Below the pieces are notes generated by a model. The model saw only the letters and a program-made list of their open reading frames with translations, was not told the DNA's origin and searched no databases. DNA of 64,000 bases, taken from NCBI RefSeq assembly GCF_019925205.1, contig NC_083561.1, forward strand, positions 21,513,217-21,577,216, in the 5' to 3' direction. Shown here in pieces: positions 49,501 through 61,570 of this stretch (positions are counted from its first letter, which is position 1; the number at the start of each line of letters is the position of its first letter). Position numbers and translations under genes: made by a program. The DNA is from Metopolophium dirhodum. Its lineage: Eukaryota > Arthropoda > Insecta > Hemiptera > Aphididae.

Positions 49501-50440
49501 CATTTATTATTTCTCGCCATCCGTAGGATTCTTTCCCAACCCATACCCATGGTATAATGGTGCATATTTAAATATTTTATTCTTTTCAAGCGTTTTCATT
49601 TTACATAACAAAGACTTTAAAAGCAATTTCACGATAAACATTTCCAAGATAATATTATTACAGTGACGTATATTGGAATAGTATACCTATTTACCAATAC
49701 GATACACTAAATTACAATATATAGCTAGCAATAAATATCGAATGTGTACTTTATGCTAATAGTTCGTACTAGTAAAATACGATTTTTTTTACCGACTTTA
49801 AATTTATTTTCAATAATTTATTATCTTTAAAAATTTTAATATACGTCCAAAAATAAATATAATAATAATATAAATGTTCTGGTTTCTCGATGTCGTCACG
49901 CGATCCGATCAATATGTAATTTATTTCTCACGGCAGTTTACCGATTTGTCATTCACTAAATCTTTTGTGAAATATTTAATTATATTGACGACTCAGATTT
50001 TACTTTTCACCCTTTTGAAAGTCACTCTTGTTGTCGAATACATATTAATTCTCATCGGGAACTCTGGCCAATATTATATTATTATTATTATGTGTATAAT
50101 TACAATTTACAATTGATTCCTGCAATATAGGCACTGCAGGTTCGCGATTTATGAAACCACACGAAATCCAGTGCCGGTAATAAATATTATCCGAACGGAG
50201 GAATTGTATTTTAAATTTTCTCCGGTGCAAACGTACCTACACATAATACATGTATATATATTATTTGATTTCGCTATAGTGTTTGATAAAGTCCATTATA
50301 CCCTCATAAATTGTATCACGCATTCCGTACTCGCTTTGAAATGTAATGATATTAAACATAATATTTTTATTCGAGTAAAAAAGAACAACATATGAAATCC
50401 CAAATAACTCTCTCAGCGCTCGTACCTATATCTATCCATA

Positions 50441-51026
50441 TACAGAGTGACTTTTTAAATATGCTCGCCCTATATATCTATGTTTAAATAATATATATTC
50501 AAATTTTGACTTTTTGGAATTTTTAAACACACTTGAAGATCATAATATTTTCCAATACTTGAGATTTTACATACCACTTAAGGATGATCCTGTGACAATA
50601 CAAACTTTTGCCCCCTCCCCTTCTTTTAATTTTGAATTATTCAGTAGATATTTTTTTGAGAATTCCAATGTATCTAAATCAAATTTCGAACGAGTAGTTT
50701 TAGAGTTATAATAATATAACTGTGTATACTAAGGATAATATGCCTATGCTCTATGGCAAGGGTTAAGTGATATAGACGCTTGGATGATTTCTAAATGTTA
50801 GTAGCCACTATATTGATCAATTAATATAAATAAAACCCCAAGGTTCTCATTTGAAAAATAGAAGTTATTGTATCACCACAGGTCATTCCTTAAGTAGTAC
50901 AAAACATAGCAGGAATTTAAAAGTATGGTCTTCAGCAAACTTAATAATTCTTGAAATCAGAATTCGAATAAAATATGTATTACTCAAAGGAAAATGGGGG
51001 TGAGCATGCTTAAAAAATGTGTATAT
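50441..51026. mobile_element. Long-inverted-repeat element, copy 1
   Basis: The left end TACAGAGTGACTTTTTAAAT, followed by ATGCTCGCCC, is mirrored at the right end by GGGGGTGAGCATGCTTAAAA followed by AATGTGTATA. Inner blocks (GACTTTTTGGAATTTTTAAA, GTGACAATACAAACTT, TCGAACGAGTAGTTTTAGAG) are shared in order with the copies at 57 kb and 61 kb. The right arm is shortened. The small open frame at 50514-50711 is part of the repeat, not a gene. Confidence 0.7.
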
Positions 51027-51658
51027 ATATAGATTTTAATGTGTGTTTGTCCTATACGCGGTGTATGGCGTTTGTAATGACGTAGTTTAAACACTGTATT
51101 CGCAAGATCCATTTCAGAGATTTGTGTCACACTTGAACGATATTATAATGTATAGGTAAGTATAGACCTGCGAGACGAGAAGAGACTTATTTAATCGCGA
51201 AAATTAATGTATTTCGCGCACGTTTGGCGTGTCGGTGGCTGGTAGATAGGTACCTACTGTTGTCTGTTTTGAAGAGAAAAACCACTTTTCGTATTTTCGT
51301 TAGTCGTTTTGTTTTAGTAGTTTCGTCGTACATGTTAAATATGGTTTTCGAATATATATAGTGTTGCACCGAGAACGGCTGTCGGCCGATAACCGTTCCT
51401 GCAGCTGAACGTTTAAACTCGTGTTGCTTCCGATTGTCATACGCGATAAAATTATAATACCCTTAATCGCTGGCGGCGCTATATAATTATATTGTTGTAA
51501 ATCACTGTTGTGTGACGGTTTACAGACGAAAAAATTCGCCAAGCGACAAACGAGTTTGTCGTTTGAAACAGTGCAGCGATAAAGCTTCTTAAAAAACATA
51601 TCTGTAATGACTACTGCTATATTATTTTTATTATTATTTGTAATACGAGGTGAGAGGC

Positions 51659-51842
51659 CAGTGGCCTGTCTTAGGGGGAGAGGATTGTGGAGGTTATATC
51701 CCACGCCCGTTATCCCGTAAACCCCCTTATTTGTGTCGGTTATTACCACACCACAATTTATTTAAATGTATTATTCCCTAGTTATAAATTATGACATCCC
51801 CTCTCCGGCCACCACCAATAATAATTCCTTGGCATGCCACTG
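51659..51842. mobile_element. hAT-like MITE
   Basis: The ends are CAGTGGCCTG... and ...CATGCCACTG. Flanking 8-mers TGAGAGGC (51651-51658) and GATGAGGC (51843-51850) agree at 6 of 8 positions, consistent with an old 8-bp target duplication as hAT elements make. The interior pairs partly (GGGGGAGAGGAT with ATCCCCTCTCC). No transposase is present. Confidence 0.55.
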
Positions 51843-51987
51843 GATGAGGCACCTCCGACCACGCGACAACCAGTGATTGTTTATCGAATAAACTTCAATA
51901 TCTGGTGGTCAGAAATTCGAGATTATTTTAGTTGGTATGTATAATAATATTACGATACCGTCGAGACCTTTTTTTTCTTGTGGTATC

Positions 51988-52033
51988 GCAACTGAGGTGG
52001 GATCGACTAAGGTATTACTTTCACCTCAGTTGC
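51988..52033 (+). other. Short perfect hairpin
   Basis: The 12-nt arm GCAACTGAGGTG (51988-51999) pairs exactly with CACCTCAGTTGC (52022-52033) across a 22-nt loop. The stem is too short for a typical microRNA precursor. It may be a remnant of an inverted-repeat element. Confidence 0.5.
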
Positions 52034-52189
52034 ATCGGTTATTAAACAATAATAATAAAAAAATATTATTCAAAATACAAGTTACAAATATACGTCATGG
52101 TGGCCAGAGCTATCATTTCATAATAAAAAATAAATTTACAACAATATGTGAAGACCTCTACTAACTTATAGAACCCTCCGTGTGGTTTT

Positions 52190-52960
52190 CAGCTTCTTGG
52201 AGAGTCGTCCAACCCTTTCGATCATGTCCGTGGGAAGGATTGAAAAGACAGGTCTACACAGTCAATCTGGCATATCGTCTGCAGTCAGAGGACGTCTAAA
52301 GCGCGAGTCTACGCCAACCCTTATTGTGACCCACAGTGTCCGATGTGCTGGGATATTACAAACAGTGTGGGCTAGCGGTTTTGCCCGAGCAGTGGAGGTA
52401 GTACTGAAAATAGCCGTGACCCATCAGTGCTTGTGCCATGTGTAAGGTATGTGGTATCTTCAGAAGGGTCCTCTCATCCTTTTGAGATCTGGCATCTGGG
52501 ATAAGGCGCCTAATCCGCGCAGCTCTAGGTGTAATTCTCCAACGCATATGTCACTCTTTGATCTTGGCCTTGTGCTCAATGCTTCTCATCGCGGTTCGTG
52601 AAATATAGGTCCCAATGGCAGGTACAACTTGTGATATGCATCGCTTACGGTTGCCAACCAATCAGCGGGAGGCATGTCCGTCAGCAGGAGTGAGGATCTG
52701 CAGAGACGGTTCTGTACGCCCCTGTATGACCCTCAAGACCACCGTAGTCTGGCGACTGACCAGATTAACCCTGTTCTTGACGGTATTCACAGCTGTAGCT
52801 TCCCAGACGGGGGCCACATATATAGCATCTGGCTGCGAACTACCGTGCCTGTCTAGATATGACCCGTCAATGAGCAATTTATTACAACCGACCACTCGAG
52901 ATTTAATTATTTCGATTATTTCAGAAATTTTTATACAATTAAGACTTATCATGGTTAATA
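52190..52960 (-). pseudogene. Degraded R1-clade-like non-LTR retrotransposon fragment (reverse transcriptase C-terminal end)
   Basis: Minus-strand translations, broken by frameshifts and stops, keep segments typical of the end of R1/TRAS-type ORF2. AIYVAPVWEATAVNTVKNRV (about 52826-52770) matches the post-catalytic YGAPxW block. Then come RRLIPDARSQ and GHGYFQYYLHCSGKTASPHC near 52410-52356, matching the GHGxFxxYLxxxGxxxSPxC zinc-knuckle region. Last are LTADDMPD and IERVGRLSKKLKTTR toward 52190. The catalytic reverse-transcriptase core (YxDD) and the endonuclease are absent, so it is a dead, 5'-truncated copy. Confidence 0.7.
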
Positions 52961-55900
52961 ATAATGCATTGGATAGCTTTTATGCTGAATACTTAAATAC
53001 TATTTCAATAAATCGTTAGAGCTTTTTTTAATTAACCTCCCGTTACTTCCCACTCCACGCTTAACGCTGTAGTGAAACCTTTTTTTTTTAATGAAAACAC
53101 GTGAAACAACAAAGGCCACAAACGAGTTATTCCGGACAAAATGTTTTTATGAAATTAAACGGTTTTCACAAAGTAAATAAGTCGGACGGCGACTGAGGAG
53201 AGAAATTAACGTTTCAAACCACTCAAGTGCCTAGTCAAGTAAAATATACACAACCAGCGATGAAAAATAAACTCTACGATTAAATTTTATAATGGTTACA
53301 GCTAAAATTTAAAATTAATGGTTCAATTAATTTTAAATACTACCTAGTGGTTAGGATTAATTTCGTTTATTCTTACTTTTAATATCGGTAAAATGTATTT
53401 TTAATTCATTACTATTTACCATAGTATTAAACAAATGTATATTTATTGAAAAGTATGTGATATGCTCTACATTACACGGATAAGTGCATTTTTGGGATAG
53501 ATTTAATGCTTAAAAAATGTAAAAAAAATTATGGAATTTTTTGTCGGCATCGGATGTACACCAATAATTATATATATAATCAAAAACGCCTCTGGCAGGT
53601 ATCATGATATGTAAATAAAAGTCAATGATAACTGAACGGATTTTCACCGCGATTATCACTGCAGGTAGTTATATACTCGATTGAAAATTGAAATTGATAA
53701 ATATGTGTCACGGTGAAAATATTATGTTCAACAAGTCACCCATCCCTCTTAATGTATTGGGGTTGCGGGCTGCACCAAAAATTTTATAATATACATAATC
53801 AAAACCACCCCCGGCGGGTACCACTTATTATTATAATATTGAAGTACCAATAAATTAGTACCTTCGTATTTACTTTTACGCAGCCTACGGGTAAATACCA
53901 TATAACGGAACGTAAACACTGCTACCATAGGTATTTACCATATGACACCATTAGCCCTTTGGCGGCGTGAACCGTTCTAAGTAAAATAGTTTTTATTATA
54001 TTATTATCCATATTTGTATTGTACATTATGATATAGCAGAAGCTTTTATAAATATAATAATAATATGTCGGTACAACGTTTTTTTCCCCTACAGCATTTC
54101 TCGTTTTGTTAGCTAAGCTTAACCCTGCAAGTATGATGATAAGTAATTACTGTTTATTTTAAAGTTGAAAACGGTTTTTTAGTATACCACCAGACGGCAA
54201 TTGTATAGTTTATTAGTATATTTTTGTTTCCAGACAATGTTGCCGATAGAATTTAATGAATTTAATAGATTATTATTTAACATAATAATGTATTATGTGT
54301 ATTGTGAATAATATATACTATATATTATTATATTATAGTATATATAAATTGGTAAGTTTGTTTTACTACTACTACTACTACTACATATGTCGAGAATTGC
54401 ACATACGTTTGAAGTAGATGCCTACATTAATAATTATTATAATATAGAACACATAATTTAATTACAATTTTCTTTTCTTTTTCTTTTTTAAATAAAATTA
54501 CACACGTAGTTTATCTAGACATGCAATTATTATTTATATCACTTAGAATCAGGTCTATACAGTTCAAGTCGAGGTTTTGATCATACGTAGAACTGATCAA
54601 TATTGTGTTTTATAGACAGTACAGCTTAAAGCTTAAAAGTATATCAGTTAACATTTCCAGTACGTTTTTTGTAGAAAACTAAACAAAAAAAAAAAGACGG
54701 AGGAATAAAGAACTGAATGCACTCTAAGTGTATCATTTTGAAGAAAACCAACCCGACTTTATATATTATAGTGCCCTGTTTTAAACCAATGTCAAGATTT
54801 AATGAAAATAAAGTAGATAGTAATAGAATATATAGGTATGTTGACCGAACATCCGGTCCCTGAAGGAAATATACCTTTATACATTTTATTCGGAACAATT
54901 CAACAAATATAAAAGAATAGTATGGATATTTTTTGTTCGAAACAATATATATATATAGCTGGTAATACAATATATAATACACCAATTGGATTTTTTTTTT
55001 AAAAATTGTTTAAATACTTTCACGACCTTGTACTTACCTATACTATTTTTACGACGACTGTTAACCGTTTTAACCGTAAAATCCACATTTAAATAACCAT
55101 CAAAACGATTTAACTCGTAAAATGTTCGATTGCAGTGCAAACGAATACTTACTAATTACTAAACTATACAAACACTGAAACACGACAGTATATAATCGTA
55201 GGTAGTTATCGTCACGTATTCAAATTAGGACGAGATGTTTGATGTTTAATTCGATAAGCTGATAATTTCAGGTAATTACGTTTTACAGTTTTCAACGTGA
55301 ATAATATAAGCGACCGTGACCTATTGTTTCTATACTACAGAATATAATACAACATCACACATTTAAATTCTGTTTGAAAACGTCCAGTAAAAGTTTTCGA
55401 ACAAATGCAAATTTAATTTGTTTTAGAAACTAAAACAATGAGTGTACAGTGATAATTACATGAAATTACAGTAGTTGCGGGTAAAAGTTTGGATCATCAT
55501 AGCAATAACAACAATATATAATGATATTATATGAACCAGGTATAGTCTTTATACGAATTATTAAGTCGTTACACACAGAAGACTTCCTAGCGTATATTGT
55601 ATCTATGCTACATTATATCCGTAACACACATAATTATTTTTTGTGATTATTTTTCGTCCAAAAAACGTTTTTTTTTCACGTTTGAGGTACCTACCTACGT
55701 TGGACGTGATTTAAATGATTTGCTAAAAGGATTTCAAACGAAATTCCCAGCTCAAACGAAGAATTAAAATGTTTAAAAAAAGTTCTACATCTGTTGTTGT
55801 CGTTGTAATTACTTGTTGATGTTGTTATTGTTTTAGGCGTTGCAAGAGTTGTCAAACAATTATTTAATTTATATAAACATTTTAATATACCTATACGGTT

Positions 55901-57022
55901 CTAGATAGTAATAATATAAAAGCTATATGGATTTTGTCTGAAAATAATGTATTGTATATAATAATATGTAGGTATTATCATATTATCATACAATATACTA
56001 CCTATATGTATTATGTTAAAAGCATTTGCATATTACAATGTTATCAAACATAGTTTTTGAATGTGTACAATCGCAATGGTAAAGTCGTATATATTCTTAA
56101 ATATGTTCAAACGAGCGTGTATTGTATATAGATGTAAATAAAGCGAAAACAGTGAGCAAAAAAAATGCACTTATTATATATCTTAAAACTCGCATATTCG
56201 CGAATCTGCGCCATTCAAAAAAAATATTTTTTATTCCGTCCTTTTAAGTCAGCGGTGCCTCTCTCTACATAATATTCAATGTTTACTCTCACGCCGAGTG
56301 CGTATATGCGCTTACATACATTACATACATGTCATTTGCTTTTTAAACTTTTGTTTGGTTACTGCGTAAATGATACGACGCATGTGATATTGTAATATTA
56401 ATAGTTTTTTGAATATTTAAACGTTAAACAATTTTATTGCTTTACATTTTTCAGCTATCCGCGGAAATGCCATTTCAAAAGAACACATTCATCCGCGTAA
56501 ATGGGTCGCACTTCTACTAACACACATCGCAAACGAATCGGCCTGAAAAGAAAACACGTGACTTTTAGCAGTCCCATGTACGAGCATATTAGTGTGTGAC
56601 GTCGATGGAATAATAATATAATAGTCGTTTTGAAATGTATGAAAAATGCGAACACGGTCACATTTAATATCGCATATTATATAGTTATATTATGATAACA
56701 ATATATGTATACATAGTATATTTGAGTGTATAGTTATATATGTTTATATAGCGAAGACATTATTATTATTAATGATGTTGTCATTACTCGTAAATTGTTA
56801 TTTCTGGTTATGGTATATACAAGTAGTAATACGCGTTATAAACGATCGGATTGGCTTTTAACATAAACGTTTGCAGTGGCCCACATATACGTACACGGTT
56901 TTCCAATTATATATGAGGGGTGAGAGACAAACATCGTTAAATGTTTGTATAAACAAAAATACAATATTTATCGAAAAAACTTTACCTATTATTAAAAGTG
57001 TCTATACGCTGCTACTGTACGC
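52961..57022. other. Intergenic, AT-rich, old repeats
   Basis: Two related short blocks (ACACCAATAATTAT... and GCACCAAAAATTTTATAATA, each followed by AATCAAAA.C.CC and GGC(A/G)GGTA) lie near 53550-53610 and 53770-53825. No exon was seen. Confidence 0.5.
54365..54384 (+). repeat. (ACT)n microsatellite
   Basis: About six ACT units in AT-rich DNA. Confidence 0.85.
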
Positions 57023-58106
57023 TATACAGGGTGATTCGCCAAGCATTTCATCCCTTTTTTTCTTCAATAATAAAGTTCTTAAAAATCTGATTTTTGGATT
57101 TTATAATTTTTTTTTTTTTTTTTAGCTTGAGCCCGGCAACTAAGGCCATTAGCTATTTTTGTTTTGTATGTAGGTTTTTTATTGGTAAAGGGAGGAACAC
57201 GTGTGTGTTTGTTTTAGCAGAATTTTTGATTTGGGCACCCGTAGGTATCTGCCATGCCCGGGGGGGGAGGGATGGCGGCACTTGTTCTCCGGACACCGTG
57301 ACTTGCCTGAAGAAAAATGCCACCCATGGCCGAGGTATTGAACTGGCATCGGTGTGTGTCGCAACCGACGCCTTAGTCCGCTCGGCTACTCCGTCCCCCC
57401 TTAAAATTTATAATTATATTATACTTTAATATCATATTTTCAAACCCTTGACATTTTTTGTACTACTTGAGGAGTGTCTTGTGGAGATACAAACTACTGT
57501 TTTAAATGAGAACCCCCACACCCTTCAACTGTAAATTATTCAGTAGATAATTTTTCTGAAAAATTTGACGTATCAGAATCAAAATTCGTACGAGTAGTTT
57601 CTGAGTTATTTAACTTTGTGTTCTAAGGATAAAAGGTCCAAGGTGGGCTTATTAGATATGGGACCTATGGCAAATTGAATTTTTTTTCCATTCATATTAA
57701 TCAAACAACAATAATAATTTATAAAAATGACCCAAGTGTTATAAATACTACTTCCAATATTAAGTCTATTTTATATTTTTTTAAAACCATTTTTAAGGAC
57801 TATTATCCTTAGTACAAACATTTTAACAACTAAAAAACTTCTCATTTGAATTTTGAATTAGGTACACAAACATTTTCAAGAAAATCATCCACTAAATAAT
57901 TTACAGTAAAAAAAGAGCGGGGGTGGCTTTTGAAAATTAGAAGTTAATATAGCCACTGCAGGACACTCATTAAGAAGTACAAAAATATTCAAAAATTTGA
58001 AATTATGGTCTTTGAGTATACTTAAAAATACTAAAATTCAGAATTCTAATAAATTTATTATTAAAGAAAAAATGGGGTTGAACACCCTTGCAAATCTTTC
58101 TGTATA
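57023..58106. mobile_element. Long-inverted-repeat element, copy 2, with nested SINE
   Basis: TATACAGGGTGATTCGCC opens the left arm and the inverse (...TTGCAAATCTTTCTGTATA) closes the right arm. The left arm is 57023-57632 minus the SINE at 57108-57406; the right arm is about 57796-58106. Block pairs between arms include GTACTACTTGAGGAGTGTC and the inverse of GACACTCATTAAGAAGTAC, and AAATTATTCAGTAGATAATT and the inverse of ATCATCCACTAAATAATTT. The spacer is about 160 bp. There is no open reading frame of note. Confidence 0.72.
57108..57406 (-). mobile_element. tRNA-derived SINE, family A copy 2, nested
   Basis: Same family as 18790-19018. The minus-strand head has box A TAGCCGAGCGG (57388-57378) and box B AGTTCAATACC (57344-57334). 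The body blocks GGCAACT, CCATT and TAGGTATCT.CCATGCC (plus-strand order) match copy 1, and the poly-A tail is the T run at 57108-57123. It has an extra GC-rich stretch (about 57257-57312) between body and head that copy 1 lacks. The target duplication is the 8-bp TTTATAAT at 57100-57107 and 57407-57414. It sits inside the left arm of the inverted-repeat element at 57023-58106. Confidence 0.82.
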
Positions 58107-58370
58107 CAGCGAAAAATTCAATTTTAAATACCAAAATCACCGTTTTACTATTATATAATATTACGATGACTTATGTGTCGAATTTGTGTCGTTTGAAAAA
58201 TAATAAGTAGATGTTACACATCTTATACATAATAACAATGGTATTATAATACCAAAGTATTTCTTTTTCTTACTAATTTCAGTTTTTGTTGGGTTTTACG
58301 TATATTAAAAATGAAATGTTTTGCACAAATTTATTTTTTACAAACAAATAATATTAATTTATATAGTTAA

Positions 58371-58610
58371 AGTAGCTGACCCCGTGCACTTCGTTGCCCT
58401 TAAAAAATGTTGATTGTTCTAATCCTTTTGGATTTAACTCGCTGCAGTAAGTACAATTCAGCCACCCTGGTAGGCAATCCGACTTTGTCGGATCGCGGAC
58501 AATGTGCGACAGCATATCAAGTAAATATGATTATCTAATATATACAAATGTCGTGTCACAGTGTTTGTTATTGAACTCCTCCGAAACGGCTTGACCAAAA
58601 CTAAATAATG
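58371..58610 (+). repeat. Dispersed repeat (AGCTGACCC family)
   Basis: It begins GTAGCTGACCCCGTGCACTT and later contains GAACTCCTCCGAAACGGCTT. It is related to the opening of 28993-29445 and is non-coding. Confidence 0.5.
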
Positions 58611-59829
58611 TTCCAATTATTATTTATGTTTATTATAAATTACAATAACATATAATATATAATAATAATAAATTGTAATAATAATTATTATATACATTCG
58701 TATATTAGGTATGTATAATGAATAAATATATATATTTTGTTGTATTATAATAATAATGTATAAATTACAAATCTTTTTTATTTATTATTATACAATAATT
58801 ATCAAGTATGATAGAGAAAATCGTAATAAACATTTACAAGACTTAATGGAATACGTCCCGCAAGTGGATGTACTCGTCTGCATTTGTTCTACGACACAAA
58901 ATTCACAAAATAACGGATTTTAAAACAATGATAAAAAATAAACGATGATGTACAGTTAAAATTGTGTTGTTTTTAATTTACAAATTTAAAATATTATTAC
59001 CAAGCTCGAGTGGCTACTAAACGTACAATTTTTTTAAGGTTACCCAAATAATTGTTCAGATAGTTTAAAAAAAAACATTGCGGTGGATTTTGAACGTGAC
59101 ACGATAAAATCTTTACGTAACATATCAATGTAAAAATAATTATTTATCCAAAAGCATATTAAAATAATTGTTTTGCAAACGTTAAGAAAAAAAACATCAA
59201 TCGTCGTCATCGCTGTCGTTTCGATTTAAGAATATTTTATTATTCTCTGTATCGCACATCGCGGGGAGACGCGTTCTCCGACGGTGCACTTCACTTTCGC
59301 TGGTCAATGCATATTATAATGTTTTTCGTTTTGAAAACACGCGATGGACGAAATATAAGAAGCGTCCCACAAGTTATTTTATACGCCAAATTAGATTTCG
59401 AAAGCGTATTTGCCCACATGCAGAGATTCCGTCGTGGTTCCATTTGAAACCGGAGAGAGACTTACAGCGCGAATGGTTATAGTGTGATGCATTCGTAACC
59501 GTCGGCGTGGTATCAATTACACATACTTTAGGTAGACGTAGGTCGTGGGCCACACACATAACAATTATAGTGGAACAGAAAGCAGCTAGCGGCTGTGTAT
59601 CGCAGAAGCTTGACGGATAGAGACGAGAGGGCGATCGAATTTTTTTCCCCGACACAACTATAGGTATATGGGTACTCTCGACACGTGGAAAACTCGAAAA
59701 CTCGCACGTAAATCAACTTCTAGAATTTTTTTCAATAACAGCAATATATAGGTATTCATTTTTTTTTCTATAGTTAACGCTAATGTGAGACAACAATAAT
59801 AATTATCGTGATATTATATAGCCTGTGCG
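58611..59829. other. Intergenic; modest GC-richer patch
   Basis: At 59200-59660 CpG is raised and a minus-strand frame of 93 residues (59374-59655) is open, with a GTAAGT inside it. Coding character is weak and no partner exon was found. Confidence 0.45.
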
Positions 59830-59841
59830 ATATTGTAAATA

Positions 59842-60063
59842 TTTTGTGGCTTGGCGTGCCGCGGTGGCTGCAATCAGTCGCGAAACGTGATTGAGAGTAA
59901 GCACCGGCCGCTGCCACTAGTTCCAATCCCGGATGGGTGACCTCCCGGGCTCTTAGTGGCAAAAACCTTGTCACACATACTCGGGTTGTCAACCAGCTGT
60001 ACCAACCGTAACTCCTACAATGGCAAATGTTCATGGCGTTGCCGGGTTCAAGAATAAATAAAT
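59842..60063 (+). mobile_element. Pol III-type SINE, family B
   Basis: A 222-bp insertion with an exact 12-bp target duplication, ATATTGTAAATA, at 59830-59841 and 60064-60075. The head has a box-B-like AGTTCCAATCC (59919-59929) followed by GGATGGGTGACC, a block that also resembles the 5S rRNA internal promoter. The tail is GTTCAAGAATAAATAAATA. Box A is less clear (around GTGGCTGCAATCAGTCG, 59864-59880). Its head is unrelated to the family A SINE. Confidence 0.8.
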
Positions 60064-60075
60064 ATATTGTAAATA

Positions 60076-61570
60076 CCCAGGTTAGGTAATTAAAAAAAAA
60101 TTAATTCTTGATACCATAGCAGGTAAGGTATTTCACACGTCAACAGTAGGTTTGACAGATGCGTATTATTTTAAAACACTATTGTTTTGAAGTGTTGTTC
60201 GCGTGCTATGGTATTGTATATTATAGTGTCGTCGTCGTGTAATAGTTTTATCTACGGGCAGGCCCCCGTTGGCACAGCACTCTGAATCACTTTTTATAAC
60301 CATATATTACATACCACATTAAATAGAAATTATTTATAATTATATTTTAACACGAAATGTTCAAAATATTCAACCAACAAATCTTCGTACCATATCGTTA
60401 TCTGCGCGGGCGCGTGCGTGTGTGTGAAAGATACGACTATAATATATTTAAGAAATGTGACTGACGATAATGCCGAATGCTGATTGACGTTGGAATTCAT
60501 TACGAAAAAACCGCTGAAAAGTGTGTCACTATTATTGGATTACCCGACGCAATAAGCTATTATAATTATAATTATACATTTTTACGTACACACTCGGTGT
60601 TTTAATAGGAGCGGAAAACCTATATAATTGGGTTAAAAAAACCCGTTTTTCCGATTGAATTTTAAAATGCCTCGCTTTTAAACGAGTTCCTATATATAGG
60701 TTTTTGCCCATACATATTATTATATAATATAATATTTCGTTACGTCTGCTGTCTATCCAAACCGATGGGATGTATACATTATGAAAACACGTCTAAATGT
60801 TACTGCATAATAAAAATGAATTTTCGATATTTGTGTAGTCACTCGAGATAATATTGAATAGTAACGTGTTGAAAATGATTATCTACCGAAAACAATGTAG
60901 TTTCAAACGTAATTAAATTAATGTGTCACGTGCTCGTTAGAACTGAATGATAATGTTAAACGGATTTACGGACTGAATTGGAAAGAATACGATAACCAAG
61001 TCCACGACTGTGTGTCAACATTTATAAACTATAGTCATTCTTCACCGGTTTTACTTAAATGTTTAAAATTGTTTAACTTGAAAAATATTATTTTTAATAT
61101 ATTATGGTTTTCTGTTTTGTAGTTTAAAATTTAAACATGAGTAGTAGTAATTTTTTTGATATATTGTTGGTATCAATCTTACGATAATATTATTCTATTT
61201 TGTAGCAGAAAACGTATCAAATATAATTATTTTAATTATTTTAATCAGAACACGTCATTGTTTATTTTCTATGTACTGGTAATTGTTATATTATTTACGG
61301 AATCATATTATATTTTGAATGATATCAATGGAATCAATTAGGAAAAAAATGGATGTTACATTGTTTATACAAAATCTATATTTTTATGAGCTGGAAACAA
61401 TACTGACTATTGTGCCATAATTTATAAAAAACACCATGTGCAGTAACAGCGATGATCGATCAGAACGATGCTTCCGCAAAATTCTACTACTTTGTAGTTT
61501 GTATTATATACATATCAAATGATTTATCATCGAAAATCCTTTAAGAACAGCATACTGTAAATACATAATA
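60076..61570. other. Intergenic, AT-rich
   Basis: No exon-like block, RNA gene or defined repeat was recognised. Confidence 0.6.

Noticed and set aside
52182..53019. Plus-strand frames of 87 and 134 residues
   Set aside because: They are antisense shadows of the degraded LINE, whose recognisable motifs are on the minus strand.
59880..59960. 5S rRNA gene
   Set aside because: Only a GGATGGGTGACC-like block matches; the rest does not, and the unit is bounded by a target duplication.
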